Assembly: GCA_015501585.1 (NCBI GenBank)
Contig: JADNRY010000100.1
Coordinates: 124,001-188,000 of the forward strand
Source of the DNA: Rhodocollybia butyracea
Lineage: Eukaryota > Basidiomycota > Agaricomycetes > Agaricales > Omphalotaceae
DNA length: 64,000 nt
Reading direction: 5' to 3'
Shown piece after piece: positions 22,207 through 34,116 of this stretch; the stretch's first letter is position 1, and every line of letters starts with the position of its first letter. Both the position numbers and the translations under genes were made by a program. Below the pieces are notes generated by a model, which ran no database searches, had not been told where the DNA came from, and worked only from the letters and a program-made list of their open reading frames with translations.

Positions 22207-23439
22207 AACATGGATATTTTCCAGGTTCTTCTAAAATTCAAGTGCAGAACACAGATTTTAAATATTTTCTGTTGATATAACAAGAGATCTGTAGTTTATA
22301 ATCCCTTGTAACTACCAAGCTGCCATAATATAATCAACTTTGTTATTATTAATTCTGTTTGGAAATTATGTCACCATAACTTTAAATTTTGGGCCTGCCT
22401 CCACTTCCTTCCACTCTCTCGCAAGCTCGGGGTCCCCCAAGCCAAGAAGCCGTTGGTGGGGACCCTAAAGCCTCATTTACTTAGAATATATATACTGAGC
22501 GCCAGGGCAGGCCTAACCCTAACTTAACCCAAAGCTCAACCTGGATCTGCTGGATCCTGGTCAGGTCACAGGTCAAGTTTTTTTTGGCACAGGTACCTGT
22601 ACATGTGAAATACATGAGTGGAATTGAGCACAATAGCCACCATAAAAGGACTTGGGATTGAAAATAGGGAGCGCCCCACACTGTAATCTTAATGTTAACA
22701 ACAGTAGTAATATTTTACCCTTTGATGATGGCAAGTGATATAAATTCTCAACCAGTAGGTATTAACAACTTTGCTGATATATTATCAATGTTTCTATTTG
22801 GAAATACAAGATTGAAGTAAATGCCTCAGGGGGAAATCTGGCCATGCAATTGGCTTTAGAGGTAGCTGTGTATATTTTTGGACAGACTCTACCATCAAAA
22901 TTTTTATTATATAAATAGTGAAGAGATTCTTGATATCACAGCATAAGTGTGCTTTTCCCTCCACAGTCTCTGACTATACACTGTAAAAAAATTACCATTA
23001 AAGTTGAAACCAAAATTCAAGAGTACAACCCTCTGTCCATTTCCATGGTCAATACTGACTAGTTTATACTATGTTATTTTGAGCTCAGTTACTATACATG
23101 CTATACAGGGCTAAAGAAGGGGATTTTTGTACTACTACTTGCTTATCTATCTATTCAATTACTTATCTATCTCACCTATACATATCATGAGCTGCTATCT
23201 TACTTATCAATCTGCTTTACTTAATAATAATAATAATACTTACTAATCCACTTCGATTACTTAACATCCATGTTATTGCCTTGAAGATTGCACATGTTTC
23301 TTATATAATATCTTCCCATGAGAATTACCTAGAAGTGGGCACAAATTGTTGTAGTTGCCGCGCCAATGATGACATCATGGCAATCCGGAACTGATTCCCC
23401 TCCGACATTGCTTACTGATCTACTTACTCAGGTACTTAC
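22207..23439. other. AT-rich flank with an ankyrin relic
   Basis: No gene seen. At 22811-22875 GAAGTAAATGCCTCAGGGGG and following sequence resembles one more decayed ankyrin unit, so the array once reached further. Short CTTACTTA-type runs occur at 23140-23290. Confidence 0.4.
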
Positions 23440-23441
23440 TA

Positions 23442-24364
23442 CTGTAGTGGCCAAAATTAACCGAACAGAGGGTTTCTCTATATTGTGAGCACTTGTGTAT
23501 TCCAAAAAAGTGGTGATCTGGGGTTTTTAGACCTTGTGAGTTCATATCTGAAGTCAGTTTGTTACCATATTTGGCAGGTCCAAAGATATTGGCCGTTTTA
23601 CCGTATAATTATGACCGGATGCTCCCGTAACGCGTAACAGGACCCCCCGAGCATGGGGGATTTTGCAATCTGTAATGTGTAACAGGAGGGTCCGAGCATG
23701 GTATTTCTTGAAACATCACAAATTTTTGCGGCGGGCCTTCAGCCCGCCTATTCATTTGCGCATATGGCGCTATGCGTAACGCATAACGGCGGACCTTGAG
23801 CATGATACTCAACAAAAACCATGCATAACGCCTCGACCCCCGAGAGCATACAGTCGTAATTATACAGTATTGCCAAATTCCCAAGGGTGCTCTACAAATA
23901 TTGATGCTTGGGAAAATTGGACAACACCATTGAAATCTGCATGAAAAATAGTGTTGATTACCATATTACTTTATGTGAATTGGTCTCCGCAATGCTAGGC
24001 TATCTTGCTTTGAAAAGTCCCATTTTTTGCCATTTTGGCCAATTTTAGTGCAAAATGACTAAAAATGACCACTTTGCAGGTGGAATTGCTCTACAATTAT
24101 ATGAAGCAAATGTCTATTCTACTCTATTTCTCCTGTAGATTTCAATGGTGTTGTCCAATTTTCCCAAGCATCAATACCTGTAGAGCACGTCTGGGAATTT
24201 GGCAACAAAATGACCAATATCTTTGGACCTACCAAATATGGCCACAAACTGACTTCAGATATGAGCTCACAAGGTCTAAAAACCCCGGATGGCCACTTTT
24301 TTGGAATACACAAGTGCTCACAATATAGAGAAACCCTCTGTTTGGTTAATTTTGCCTGCTACAG
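23442..24364. mobile_element. MITE with long inverted arms and TA target duplication
   Basis: The ends read CTGTAGTGGCCAAAATTAACC at 23442 and the inverse of CTGTAGCAGGCAAAATTAACC ending at 24364, each flanked by TA. The arms continue to pair for most of the element (for example 23885-23925 with 24130-24175), so it is a foldback-type MITE, probably Tc1/mariner-related. A paralogous empty site lies near 51545-51585. The left arm is interrupted by a second element at 23601-23867. Confidence 0.8.
23601..23867. mobile_element. Second MITE nested in the first
   Basis: Ends are CCGTATAATTATGACCGG at 23601 and the inverse of CTGTATAATTACGACTG ending at 23867, with TA on each side (23599-23600 and 23868-23869). 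The right arm of the host MITE, which lacks this block, gives the uninterrupted sequence. A related copy lies inverted at 31360-31507. Confidence 0.8.
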
Positions 24365-24374
24365 TAAGTACTTA

Positions 24375-24640
24375 CAGACCGGGTAGATACCTCATAGCGT
24401 ACCCAAACTGTAGTATATAAGGCCAGGTATGAAGGCAAAGTAGTATAAGAGCAATAGAGCACTTGTTCCCCAATCTCCTGTGGGAGCCTCATGGCTCCGA
24501 GTCTCCACTGCACCGGATACAAATGTGCACCTGAATGTATTCACCGAGGGGGCTCCTTGATCTTGTACCACCATCATCTCGATTCTTTCCCACGCTTGCG
24601 TGGCTTTTCCTGCTGAGCTGGCAGCGACAACAAGAGCAAG
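24375..24640. repeat. Dispersed repeat shared with 51580-51740
   Basis: The stretch around GTAGATACCTCATAG and CTCCGAGTCTCCACTGC recurs at 51588-51725 with moderate divergence; similarity also covers the flank left of the MITE (23405-23440 with 51525-51560). Confidence 0.6.
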
Positions 24641-24659
24641 ACCGTGCCGCATAGCTTGT

Positions 24660-25585
24660 CACATGCACAGAAGGGTTCTCCTTTGCATTCTAACAAGATG
24701 GTCATTTTGTTTCAACACATTCCCCCTGAGATCAACCTGAAACAGTGGAAAGGTGAAATACACTGCACTCAGACTTCTCGAGCAGTCTAAAAGCTCTTTA
24801 CAGCCACAGACCCTTCTTCCACCACCAAATACTCCCTGTTCCACTATGCCTATCCACCTTTATCACCAGGTTCTTGCCCACATCCTAAATCCAGCTTTCA
24901 CTCTTTTTTCCATCACGCAAAATTCCAACCCCAAATCTTCATGGCCTTGACCTAACAGTTGCATTGAGAGCACGCAATCCATCCAGCACATACTCGGGCC
25001 CACAGGGGGTAATGGTCCACTACTGTTTTGCTTATAACTTTTGAACAGGTTCATATTTTCACTAAATCTATGTTATGAACTTGGCCTAAGTACTCTGTGC
25101 AACCATGTCAGACCCATAAAATGTACTTCCTCTCTGAATTAGTTGCTATGTTTAACTTATTATAAAATTGACAAAATGCTTCAAAACAGTACAGCAATAA
25201 ATATCAAGTTCTGCATCTACATCTCCTCACCAATGGAAAGCCAGATATTGAAAATGGGGAAATATTTTTTTCATAATTTTTACTTGTGAATATAATCTAC
25301 TATAACAAGTTAAAGTAAAGTTCAGATGAAACTTATCATCTATGTCATGTAAGAGATTCCCACACTTTTCTCTTATGAATATGCAAAGCTAAGAGTTTTT
25401 ACCCAGTACATCAGGCCTATGCATTTTTTTACTTAAATTTATTGTGTCCTCGTAGAGATATTTACTGTTTTTGATTGAAGAGCCACAATTGGCCGGTTAC
25501 TTTCTGGTATTAGGCCTAAAATTGGCCTAAGGCGTGTAACCATACATTTTGACATTTTGTACATGTTATACAATGCAATAAGAGA
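24660..25585. other. Region without a recognisable gene
   Basis: AT-rich, short ORFs only, no repeat ends seen. Confidence 0.35.
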
Positions 25586-25589
25586 GTTA

Positions 25590-26300
25590 TACAGAGCCCG
25601 AGCATGATAGCTGTTGCCAAGGCAAAGAACTTAACAATAATACTCAGCGAGCCGTGAAGGTACGCCCACAAGTGTAGCCTAGAGCCAAGCTAGCAAGGAT
25701 ACCTGGGCTGCCCGGAGATGTAACGCTAGATTGTCAATCTAGTTATACCCAAGAGTGTATACTCTCTAAAACAGGACATCTTGAAGCGGGATAAGTACTA
25801 AGCCAACGGGTTACTTGAGGGAAGGCATCCCTCGCACTAAGACCCCAACAAGGTATGTTAAGATGAGGACTTTACAGTCCGTAACATTGGACCAGAACAA
25901 TCCCAAGGAAACCGTAGAGGTCTACTCACGGCACCGGTCGTAACCGTGAAAGCAGTAGAAACATGCTTAGCGATCCCACAGAAAGCTATGTGCCGGGATA
26001 GCCTTGGCAAATCAAAATGTTTGATCTTAGAAATCATACACAGGAGGTCTTATCTGTTAAAGCCGACTATTGGGAATCACTTGTACCTACTCAGCACAGT
26101 TGCTTGAGACTATCCTAAGTGGTGTCGTTGGAAAGCTAGACAACAGGCCTTCTCAAGAGAATGTTAACTACACTGAGGATGGGCAGAAATATCCGAGGAG
26201 TAGAATGAAACTCACCCAAGGGAAACCAGGCGGCGAGTGATCATGAAGCATAAAGGTACTCCTGACCCTGGAGAATTGTGGAGTAATCAGAGAAACCTCA
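25590..26300. other. Hairpin-rich, ORF-poor stretch (possible structured RNA relic)
   Basis: This block is more GC-rich than its flanks and has no long ORF. Perfect short hairpins follow one another: CTAGATT/AATCTAG at 25727-25742, GAGGGA/TCCCTC at 25817-25833, GGACT/AGTCC at 25867-25880, CCGT/ACGG at 25912-25931, CGGT/ACCG at 25936-25947, TGCC/GGCA at 25991-26009 and ATCAAA/TTTGAT at 26010-26024. Such density suggests a former structured RNA, for example a ribozyme or intron domain, but no conserved core is identified with certainty. Strand unknown. Confidence 0.35.
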
Positions 26301-26611
26301 CTCAGATCAAAACACTTTAAAACTATGTTAATCCTCACAAAATCATATTTTACCTCTGATATATATCCAAGAATGGACTATTTCTTTATCATGTTGAGAG
26401 GGCGATACTGTGGCTAAGCGGAAAGTGTGAGAAACAGCCAATAAATAGCCAAAACATCAACACAAACCACTAAACTACAATAAAGACTTCTAAGTTCAGA
26501 GGGGGGATGTGAAATTACAAAGAGTTGAACTTTGAAATGATGAGTGAATGCAGGAACTAAGGTAAAAGGGGGGGGGGAGAGGCGGAAGGCTATATAATAC
26601 AAGAAAGCACT

Positions 26612-26662
26612 GACCAGAGGTTGTCTACCCAGACAGAGCTCTGACTGCAGCCTAACTACAAT
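26612..26662 (-). repeat. LTR-core fragment shared with the 31-44 kb element
   Basis: CTGACCAGAGG and GACAGAGCTCTGACTGCAGC and CTAACTA appear in the same order and spacing as in the LTRs (for example 31790-31840), but the flanks on both sides differ. Either a related LTR family or a conserved LTR sub-motif. Confidence 0.5.
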
Positions 26663-26689
26663 ATTTTACTGGACTGAACTTGAAACAAA

Positions 26690-28700
26690 ACAAACAAAAC
26701 TAATAATACAACTGTGTGAAGTGAGGAGGAAATCCCTGCCTCTAATGTGAGGGGGAATCCAAACCTGGGGATCAACTATCAATCTGGGCTACATTATATA
26801 GAGCAGGAGCGCGGCTGTGTAGTGTGCACAGACCACTTAAGGGTGTGTCAAACCGCTCTCTAGCTTCTAACGAGCCGAGTTTCATGTTTCTATTATATTT
26901 CAATTCAAATTTCAAATCAACACTCCGAAATTGGAGATTATCACTCTTCCCTGTACTTGGGAAGGGACAACAAGCTTCTATAAATGCTTGTACTCGGTTA
27001 TAGCGATGCTAGAGGGTCTAGGACACTGTCTAATCCTGAAAGTACCACAGAGGATGCAGGGGAACGGCGGTTTTAGCTCATGTTCGGCTTAAACAAATAG
27101 TGACCTAATTTCGGAGTTATAGCAAGATCTCCGTATTTCAACCACTTCCGGACATCGGCACAACTCGGGACTTCGGATTTGGACTCTCTAGTATATCTAT
27201 TGAGTTCTCCGAATGCCGCCGCGATCATATTTCGCATGCATGACACCTTTCTAAGGAAATTCTCTTCTAATCCCAATATTATAAGTAGTAATGGATACAG
27301 CCTTCATAACTCGTGAACTGGTGCTGCACAAATGCTACAAATATTACTGGGAGTGCTTCTAGTGTATTTCGATTGAATAGACCTCAGGGAACCAAATATA
27401 CATAACAAACTCCTTTTCTTTCAGAGTTGTCAAGCAGGGGATGAATTAACATATAGTGAGAAGTGCATATATCACAATTCTGAGCAAATAGAGGTTGGAG
27501 GAGCTTGTATTACATTGGATTCAAGCGAAACACATTGATACACAAGGTCCAGACCATAGTCTCTTGCATGCTTTATCAGGTGGAGCACTGCATACTGATC
27601 AATCCTTCTGGATATGTGAATTGTAGAGACAAGACAGATACATATGAGACTACAGGTCATGAGGGTGGGTTTCAGTAACTAGAGATCATGGGTAGCACTC
27701 CCAATGACTTCCAGATACTATGTACACTGCAGAAATGCCAAAAAAAAAGCCAAAAGGGTTTTGGGCGTATCAATGTGTACCATATATAGGCTGGAGTTTC
27801 CTTTCCGAGCCAGATTCCTCTGTTCCGCTTTCTTTCCGTCTCTCTCTGTATCTGTTTCATCTATTTTTCGTATTAAACTCTCTCTACTCAGTATATAAGC
27901 CAGACATATTTATTCAATAAGACAAGTGTCTTGCCCTTGATTTGACTGCTAAGACCAGTGCTCTGTAGAACGTCCCCACAGGATCAGTAGTGTGATGCCT
28001 CCTGACTTGGTTATCTTAAGAAAGTTATAAACTTCATGCGCTTTGCAAAGCCCATTTATATCTTGATTGAATTTAAGTGTGTAGAGTTCCCTTGAACTTT
28101 AGATCAACTCAAATCTAGTCACTTCCTTAGAGGGGACGGTTTCTAGTAAGGGATTATCCGGCTCCAGAGTGAGTGTTCCTTAGTTGACTTCTTCACAAAG
28201 TTAGACGAGCCACTAAGATTATGGTATGAGTTCCTAGTGATTAAGTTCACTCACAATATTGTAGCTTGGCCCAGAGTTTGGTCGAGGACTTTATGGCGTC
28301 ACAGCAGCTAGTGCCAGAGTTTGCCTAGGAGAATCTTAGTTTCGTTGTATTGGTTTTGGTTCTGGTTAATTGATTTGGACATACACATCTGGTTCCCTCG
28401 TACACCTGTACACTCAACTAGGCTTCTCTCGACTTAGTTCTAAGAGTTGTCTAAGCTTAGTTACCCACGTTAGCACTACAGTCTTGAACCTGGAGCAGTT
28501 GCATGCATACATCCGATATTACAAGACTTTCCCTCGGGGAATCTCTGACAACCCGCCCTCGCTCCCTTACATATTGATAGTCTGTTAGGTGTGGTAGTGT
28601 TTTTGTTAGGTTGTTTTATAGCACCTTTTGCATACCTACACATAAATACCCAAATACTGGGCGCCCAAGTATGCTGTCCACTGGCTGGTCAGAACATCAG
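26690..28700. other. Region without a recognisable gene; weak LTR-like section
   Basis: No domain-bearing ORF. At 27885-27925 a TATAAG box with AATAAG downstream, and TGGTATGAGTTC at 28222 resembling an initiator-Met-type primer site, hint at an old copia-like LTR, but I could not find a matching second LTR. Confidence 0.25.
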
Positions 28701-28714
28701 GAAAAGTCTAAAAT

Positions 28715-28915
28715 ACCTAAGTTGACTTAAGTTGACTTGAGTCAACTTGAGTAAATATGCCAACTTCAGGTTGGCTTGAGTAACCTGAGCTGACTTAAGT
28801 ATAAGGCCAATTCAAGCACCAACTTCAGGTTGACTTGAGTTAACCTGAGTTAACTTAAGCACATATGCAAACTTCAGGTTGACTTAAGTTAACCTGAGTT
28901 GGCTTGACACTGGAT
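28715..28915. repeat. Palindromic AACTTCAGGTT/AACCTGAGTT tandem repeat
   Basis: About three units of 50-60 bp, each with CAACTTCAGGTTGACTTGAG followed by AACCTGAGTTAACTTAAG; the two halves are near inverse complements. Confidence 0.7.
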
Positions 28916-29059
28916 GCAGGTTCACGTGATTTGCCGTGATATATGCTGAACAAATGTGCAAACCTCACCAAGTGGGAATCACATAATTTTTGATGCTTTT
29001 GGTAAAATCATTGTAAAATCATGTTAAAGCTGAGATATATAGATTTGTCATCAGATATT

Positions 29060-29640
29060 TACAAGGGGCAGAAGTTATTCTGGAGGTATGATGGAAACAT
29101 GGTGCTTAAAGTCAATATAAAATGCTTGTATGTCATCTCTTCCTAGTACAATATACCAAAAAGATACAGAAAAGTTATGCAAAACATCTTCTATAATTAC
29201 ACCTAACTTATGGGAAGTTGCTTTCTGGTTTTTTACCTATAAGGTGCCAGAATTGTGAGAAATGTATGTTGAGAATATGATGATATATAATATTTATATG
29301 TCATCCATTCCTTGTACTATATACAAGAAACATACAGAAAAGTTATGCAAAACATCTACTATAAAAGTTGCTTTCTGGGTTTTACCAATAATGAGCCAGA
29401 ATTGTGAAGGATGTATGCTGAGCATATAAAGATATATAATGCTTATATATCACACATTCTTTACGCTATATATGAAAAACATACAGAAAAGTTTTGCAAA
29501 ACATCTCCTATAATTCCACTTAACTTACTGGAAGTTGCTTTCTGGGTTTTTACCTATAACAAGCCAGAATTGCAAAGGATGTATGCTGAACAAATGAGCA
29601 CAATTAATACTCAAATTATTCAAATGCATCTTCATAATTA
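29060..29640. repeat. Three-copy tandem repeat, about 150-170 bp unit
   Basis: ATACAGAAAAGTTATGCAAA recurs at about 29164, 29333 and 29481, each followed by AGTTGCTTTCTGGTTTTTACC-like sequence, GCCAGAATTG and a TATATAATGCTTATAT-like block. Confidence 0.75.
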
Positions 29641-29644
29641 ATCA

Positions 29645-30350
29645 CAAGAGCTGGTGATTACATTTTGAAAATATGCTAAAGATAAATGTTAAAGTTATGT
29701 CAACACAGGCTCATGTAAGCTGTTTTATGAACAATGAAACTATAATGAACATATGAATGGTTAATATCACTGTTAATCCATTGTAAATGTGGCAAGTTTT
29801 GGTATAAATGTGGGGGAGCTATGATGTATGTGATTAGCATAATTTCACTGTAATCATTACCACATACAGGGAATATATTATACCTATTATATCATACACA
29901 TTTACTATCTGTTCACAATGAGGGTACTGCATTATTAAAAATCATGGGGTTTAAACACAATAAATAATGAGGAAACTATGATAACTTTGACATCTGCACT
30001 GATCTATATATTCATCATTACTTTAGCAGATTTGGATGAACTGACAGAAAATGTACAAAGGACAAGTGTGGATGTTATTGATTTTTGAGTTGCAAGTTGG
30101 GGTCTAATGATGTGGCAACATGGGGGATATATGAGTTGTCAATTATATGATAGAATTATGTTAAAAAGTACATGAATGTGACAATGATTTATGCAAACAA
30201 TTGTGGGCAATGATATAGAAAGAGTGTGCGAAGTATGCAAAAGGTGTAGCAAAGTGATACCAAATAAATTTTTGTAAATTTATACAAAACAAAGAAATAA
30301 TGTTGAAGAAATGTTAAGTTGTGCACATTGCTGGAGTATAATCTGGTATC
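29645..30350. other. AT-rich region without a recognisable gene
   Basis: No long ORF or clear repeat seen. Confidence 0.4.
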
Positions 30351-30355
30351 TAGTG

Positions 30356-31260
30356 TTAGCCTGGATATTGCATATCTGGTGGCCATCTGTAGCCATGGTG
30401 GAGCATATCTCGCACATGTGTATAGCCACAGCAGTGTATAGTGCTTTGGTGGAACATATCCAGTACATGTATGTTGCCTTGGTGTAATTTGACTGGTACA
30501 TATTTGGTGCCTATCTGTAGCCTTGGTGGAGTGTATCCAGTACATATCTGGTGCCTTGGTGTAACATGACTGATACCTATTTGTTGCTGCAGTGCTGTAT
30601 ACCTGGTGTGTATCTGGAGCCGTGGTGGGGCATATCTGGTACATATCTGGTGCCTTGGTGTAACATAACTGGTACCTATGAGTACCCTCAGGCTGGTGGC
30701 TATCTGGTGCCTTGGTAGAACATATCCAGTACATGCATGTTGCCTTGTTGTCACATACCTGGTGCCTAGCTGTAGCCTTGGTGGAACATATTCAGTACAT
30801 ATCTGGTGCCTTGATACTACCTAGAAGTAGCCGAGTGGATCATATACAGTACCTGGATATCTTGCACCATCTGAACTGGTACCTATTGACAGCCTCCATG
30901 TTCTATGCTTGGTGGCTATCTAGAGCCTTGCAGGACAATATTGGGTACAGATGAGTAACAGGTATGTATCACTGAGGCTACTCATAAGTACCAGTCATGT
31001 TTCACCAAGGCACCAGATATGTATCAGAATGGTCCACCAAGGCTACAGATAGATATCAGTCATGTTACACCAAGCGCCAGATATGTACCAGATACACTCC
31101 ATCAAGGCCCAAGATATGCACCCAGTATAAAACACGGAGGGTACAAATAGGTACCTGTTCCATTACACCAAGGCACCAGATATGTACTGAATATATGTCA
31201 CTAAGGATACAGATAGGCACCATGTATGTAACACTGAGGCCACAATTAGCTCCCTTGATA
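30356..31260. repeat. Inverted minisatellite array, about 33-bp unit
   Basis: From 30356 to about 30930 the unit reads GCCTTGGTGTAACATGACTG then GTACCTATTTGTA with variants. From about 30955 to 31260 the same unit is present in the opposite orientation (CAGTCATGTTACACCAAG, GGCACCAGATATGTA). The turn-round point is near 30945. Confidence 0.8.
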
Positions 31261-31359
31261 GGTGCGTACATGATTGTTGGCACCCATGGGTTACAGGTTT
31301 CCAGGTATTCCCATGGGTGTTTCCCACAGGTACCGGAATCTAACCAGGAGTTGTGTCCA

Positions 31360-31507
31360 CCCTTACAAATAAATAGGTGGGCCAAAGGCCTGCCACGAAA
31401 ATTTGTGACATTTTGAGAAATACCATGCTCAGACCCTCCTGTTATGCATTACAGATTGCAAAATGCCCCATGCTTGGGGGTCCTGTTATGCATTATGCGG
31501 CATCTGG
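31360..31507 (-). mobile_element. Truncated MITE related to 23601-23867
   Basis: CCTGTTATGCATTACAGATT and GCAAAATGCCCCATGCTTGG match the nested MITE in inverse orientation. The copy stops at CATCTGG where LTR sequence begins at 31508, so the retroelement interrupts it. Confidence 0.65.
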
Positions 31508-31965
31508 TGAGAGGTCTAAACTGGGGTGAACTTAGAAATGGCTTACACAACCACACCAAACACACACACAACTTATTACTCAGTTCAGGTTTTTAGTTCA
31601 GCCAAATAATATTTATTTAAAACTTCAATCTATTCAAGTGCTTCCTTGCTACACTGAGTGTTATTTCACTAAGTGCCTTCCCTTTCAAAGTACAGACTTA
31701 TTTAAGCTGATCCCCAAGCTCTGAGCTGTCAAACAAATACTATTCCTAAGTCCCTTGGTAAAATCACAAATTAACACAAGTCACAACTGACCAGAGGGTG
31801 TCCCTATAACTCAGACAGAGCTCTGACTGCAGCCTAACTAACACAGTTGTTCTCTGTCTCTTTTGGGTTGGCTGTGGTAGGCCTTTTTATATCAAGCAAG
31901 TGATAAATGTATAGGTCCAAAAAAATAAAATCTGGGCTGCTAATACCCTCGCGGTGGGCTCCAGA
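31508..31965 (-). mobile_element. Partial LTR joined to retrotransposon leader
   Basis: On the minus strand, 31965-31839 equals the primer-site and leader region found at 35641-35767 of the inner element. It is joined directly to the last ~333 bp of an LTR (31840-31508). The junction falls at TTA/GTTA. With LTR 31966-33492 this makes LTR-leader-LTR end, a residue of a second element sharing the LTR with nearly all internal sequence deleted. Confidence 0.7.
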
Positions 31966-33492
31966 TGAGAGGTCTAAACTGGGGTGAACTTAGAAATGGC
32001 TTACACAACCACACCAAACACACACACAACTTATTACTCAGTTCGGGTTTTTAGTTCAGCCAAATAATATTTATTTAAAACTTCAATCTATTCAAGTGCT
32101 TCCTTGCTACACTGAGTGTTATTTCACTAAGTGCCTTCCCTTTCAAAGTACAGACTTATTTAAGCTGATCCCCAAGCTCTGAGCTGTCAAACAAATACTA
32201 TTCCTAAGTCCCTTGGTAAAATCACAAATTAACACAAGTCACAACTGACCAGAGGGTGTCCCTATAACTCAGACAGAGCTCTGACTGCAGCCTAACTGTG
32301 GTTTGAAAATAATATTCAAAGTCCTTTCTAAGTCTTTGTCTTAACTTCTCTGCACTCAGTTCACACTGAATCTCTTTCTGTCTCTTTACTCAAGTTCAAT
32401 TGCTTGTCAATTTCTCTCTGTAAATCCCAGTCTTTATATCAATTCAATCTTTTAGTAGTAGCATGATAAGGAGCTGCTACACCTGGTGGGGGTAAGAAAG
32501 AATGCTTTTCTCTTCATTTCCTTGCCTTTTTATACTCCTAGGTCCTTGAAATTTTCTTAATTCAGGTACCATGGGTTGGTAAGACGCTCTTGGCTTGCCA
32601 AGAGCCAAGATGATAAATCTCATGTTGCCCTTTTAAGCCATAAGTGAGCTTGTAAGTGTTCTCCTGGTTCCTACACTGTCCCCAGGGCTCTATATCATTG
32701 TCTCATGGGTCCTCTACCCATATTACACCTTTTCTACACCTTTTATTTAATAAGTAATGGAGGGGAGGGAAGAACGATGCATTCCCGATGAGTGGTTCGA
32801 CTCTGATGCGCTTTAAGCGCCGGGCGGTCCGTCCGTCCCGCGGTTCAAGTTTGCGGCGTCGTTCCGTATCTCCCCTTTTCTCTTCTCCTCCCGGGTCCTA
32901 CCGGGTACTTGTATACATGTGGACCGTCCCGTAGGTTGGTCCGAATAAATTTTATTATAGGCATGTCGCTAGGACGCGCCCCGCCTTTCTTTTACTGCCG
33001 GCGCCGGGCCACTTTGATCCCCGGCGCCTAATTCATCACTAATCGTCTAGTTTCTCTCTGTAGTTCGTTCCAGGGAACCAGTGCTTCGATTTGCTTACTT
33101 TAAACGGATATGGGTTCGCATTATGCTTGCCCTCATTCGTCTCTCTTCATCTATTCTAATCCTGTCTTGTATATCCCTGTATAGGACTTTTTGTAGTAGG
33201 TAGTATTAATTGAATAGACTTTAGATCTGGCAAGCCTAAATCAATCTAGGTAAATCAATTTGATTGATTTTGAGTTTGTGGGTCAACGATGCATCCTTGC
33301 ACATCAATGTAGCCTCTTAAAACATAGTGTATCTCCCTTCAAATGGGTTTCTACATACTAGATACCTGAAGTGGACCTTCAAAGTGTCTAATACATAACG
33401 TACCCTAGGTAGTGACGTGACGTGTTTCACGGGGTCTTTTAAATGATGACATTTCGCTTGAATTTCGGCGTACAGCATAATTCGGCGTGTCA
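31966..33492 (-). repeat. LTR of the outer element (copy A, 1527 bp)
   Basis: On the minus strand it starts TGACACGCCGAATTATGCTG at 33492 and ends GACCTCTCA at 31966. It is preceded by the polypurine tract AAGTAAGGGGGAGA. It is nearly identical to the LTRs at 34117 and 42518. Confidence 0.9.
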
Positions 33493-34116
33493 TCTCCCCC
33501 TTACTTAAATCTGAACTGTCCCAGTTCTTCTTTTTATCTTTCACGCCCTTCCCCAAGATACAATGGGTTTTCTCCGGGGTCTGGTCACCACGTCGGCCTA
33601 TTCTTTTTGCGTGCGGATTTGTTTTCAGCAGTATCTTTGAGCCGCAGTAAGTTTTACGCCCTCTAAGTCATTTTCTTTGAGTATTTAAGACTTTTCAGCG
33701 ACTTTTCCATGGCCGTTGAATCCTGCTCCCAACTTCTCGCTGCTCGCTACTCAACTCGTCTATCCAAGATGTCTACGCCTGCTGCTATGTCTAGCCCGAG
33801 TATTTGGCTCTTAAAGCTGAGATTCTCTCGCCTTTCAGGAATACAACAAGAAACTCGCTGAGTCTTCCGGATATGCTCCAACTTTTATTCTTTTGCTGGA
33901 ATGGCTACGGATCTGTGTGAGAAGACTGTGCGTGACCGTCTTTTTCCTCTTTTATAGTCTATTCACCAATCGTCTCTCTTTCTCTTAACTTGCTTCATGT
34001 CGCCAGGCTTCTAAATAGTTGGCTTGCTATTCTCTACATAATCTAGTGTACTTTGTTTGTACACGTTTTGACTTAATACAAAATTTTTGTACGCCGTCAC
34101 TTGAACTTGTGCACGT

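Noticed and set aside
30189..30754. Minus-strand ORFs of 181 and 132 codons with TKAPD-like repeats
   Set aside because: Produced by the 33-bp minisatellite, whose length is a multiple of three; both frames are open for that reason.
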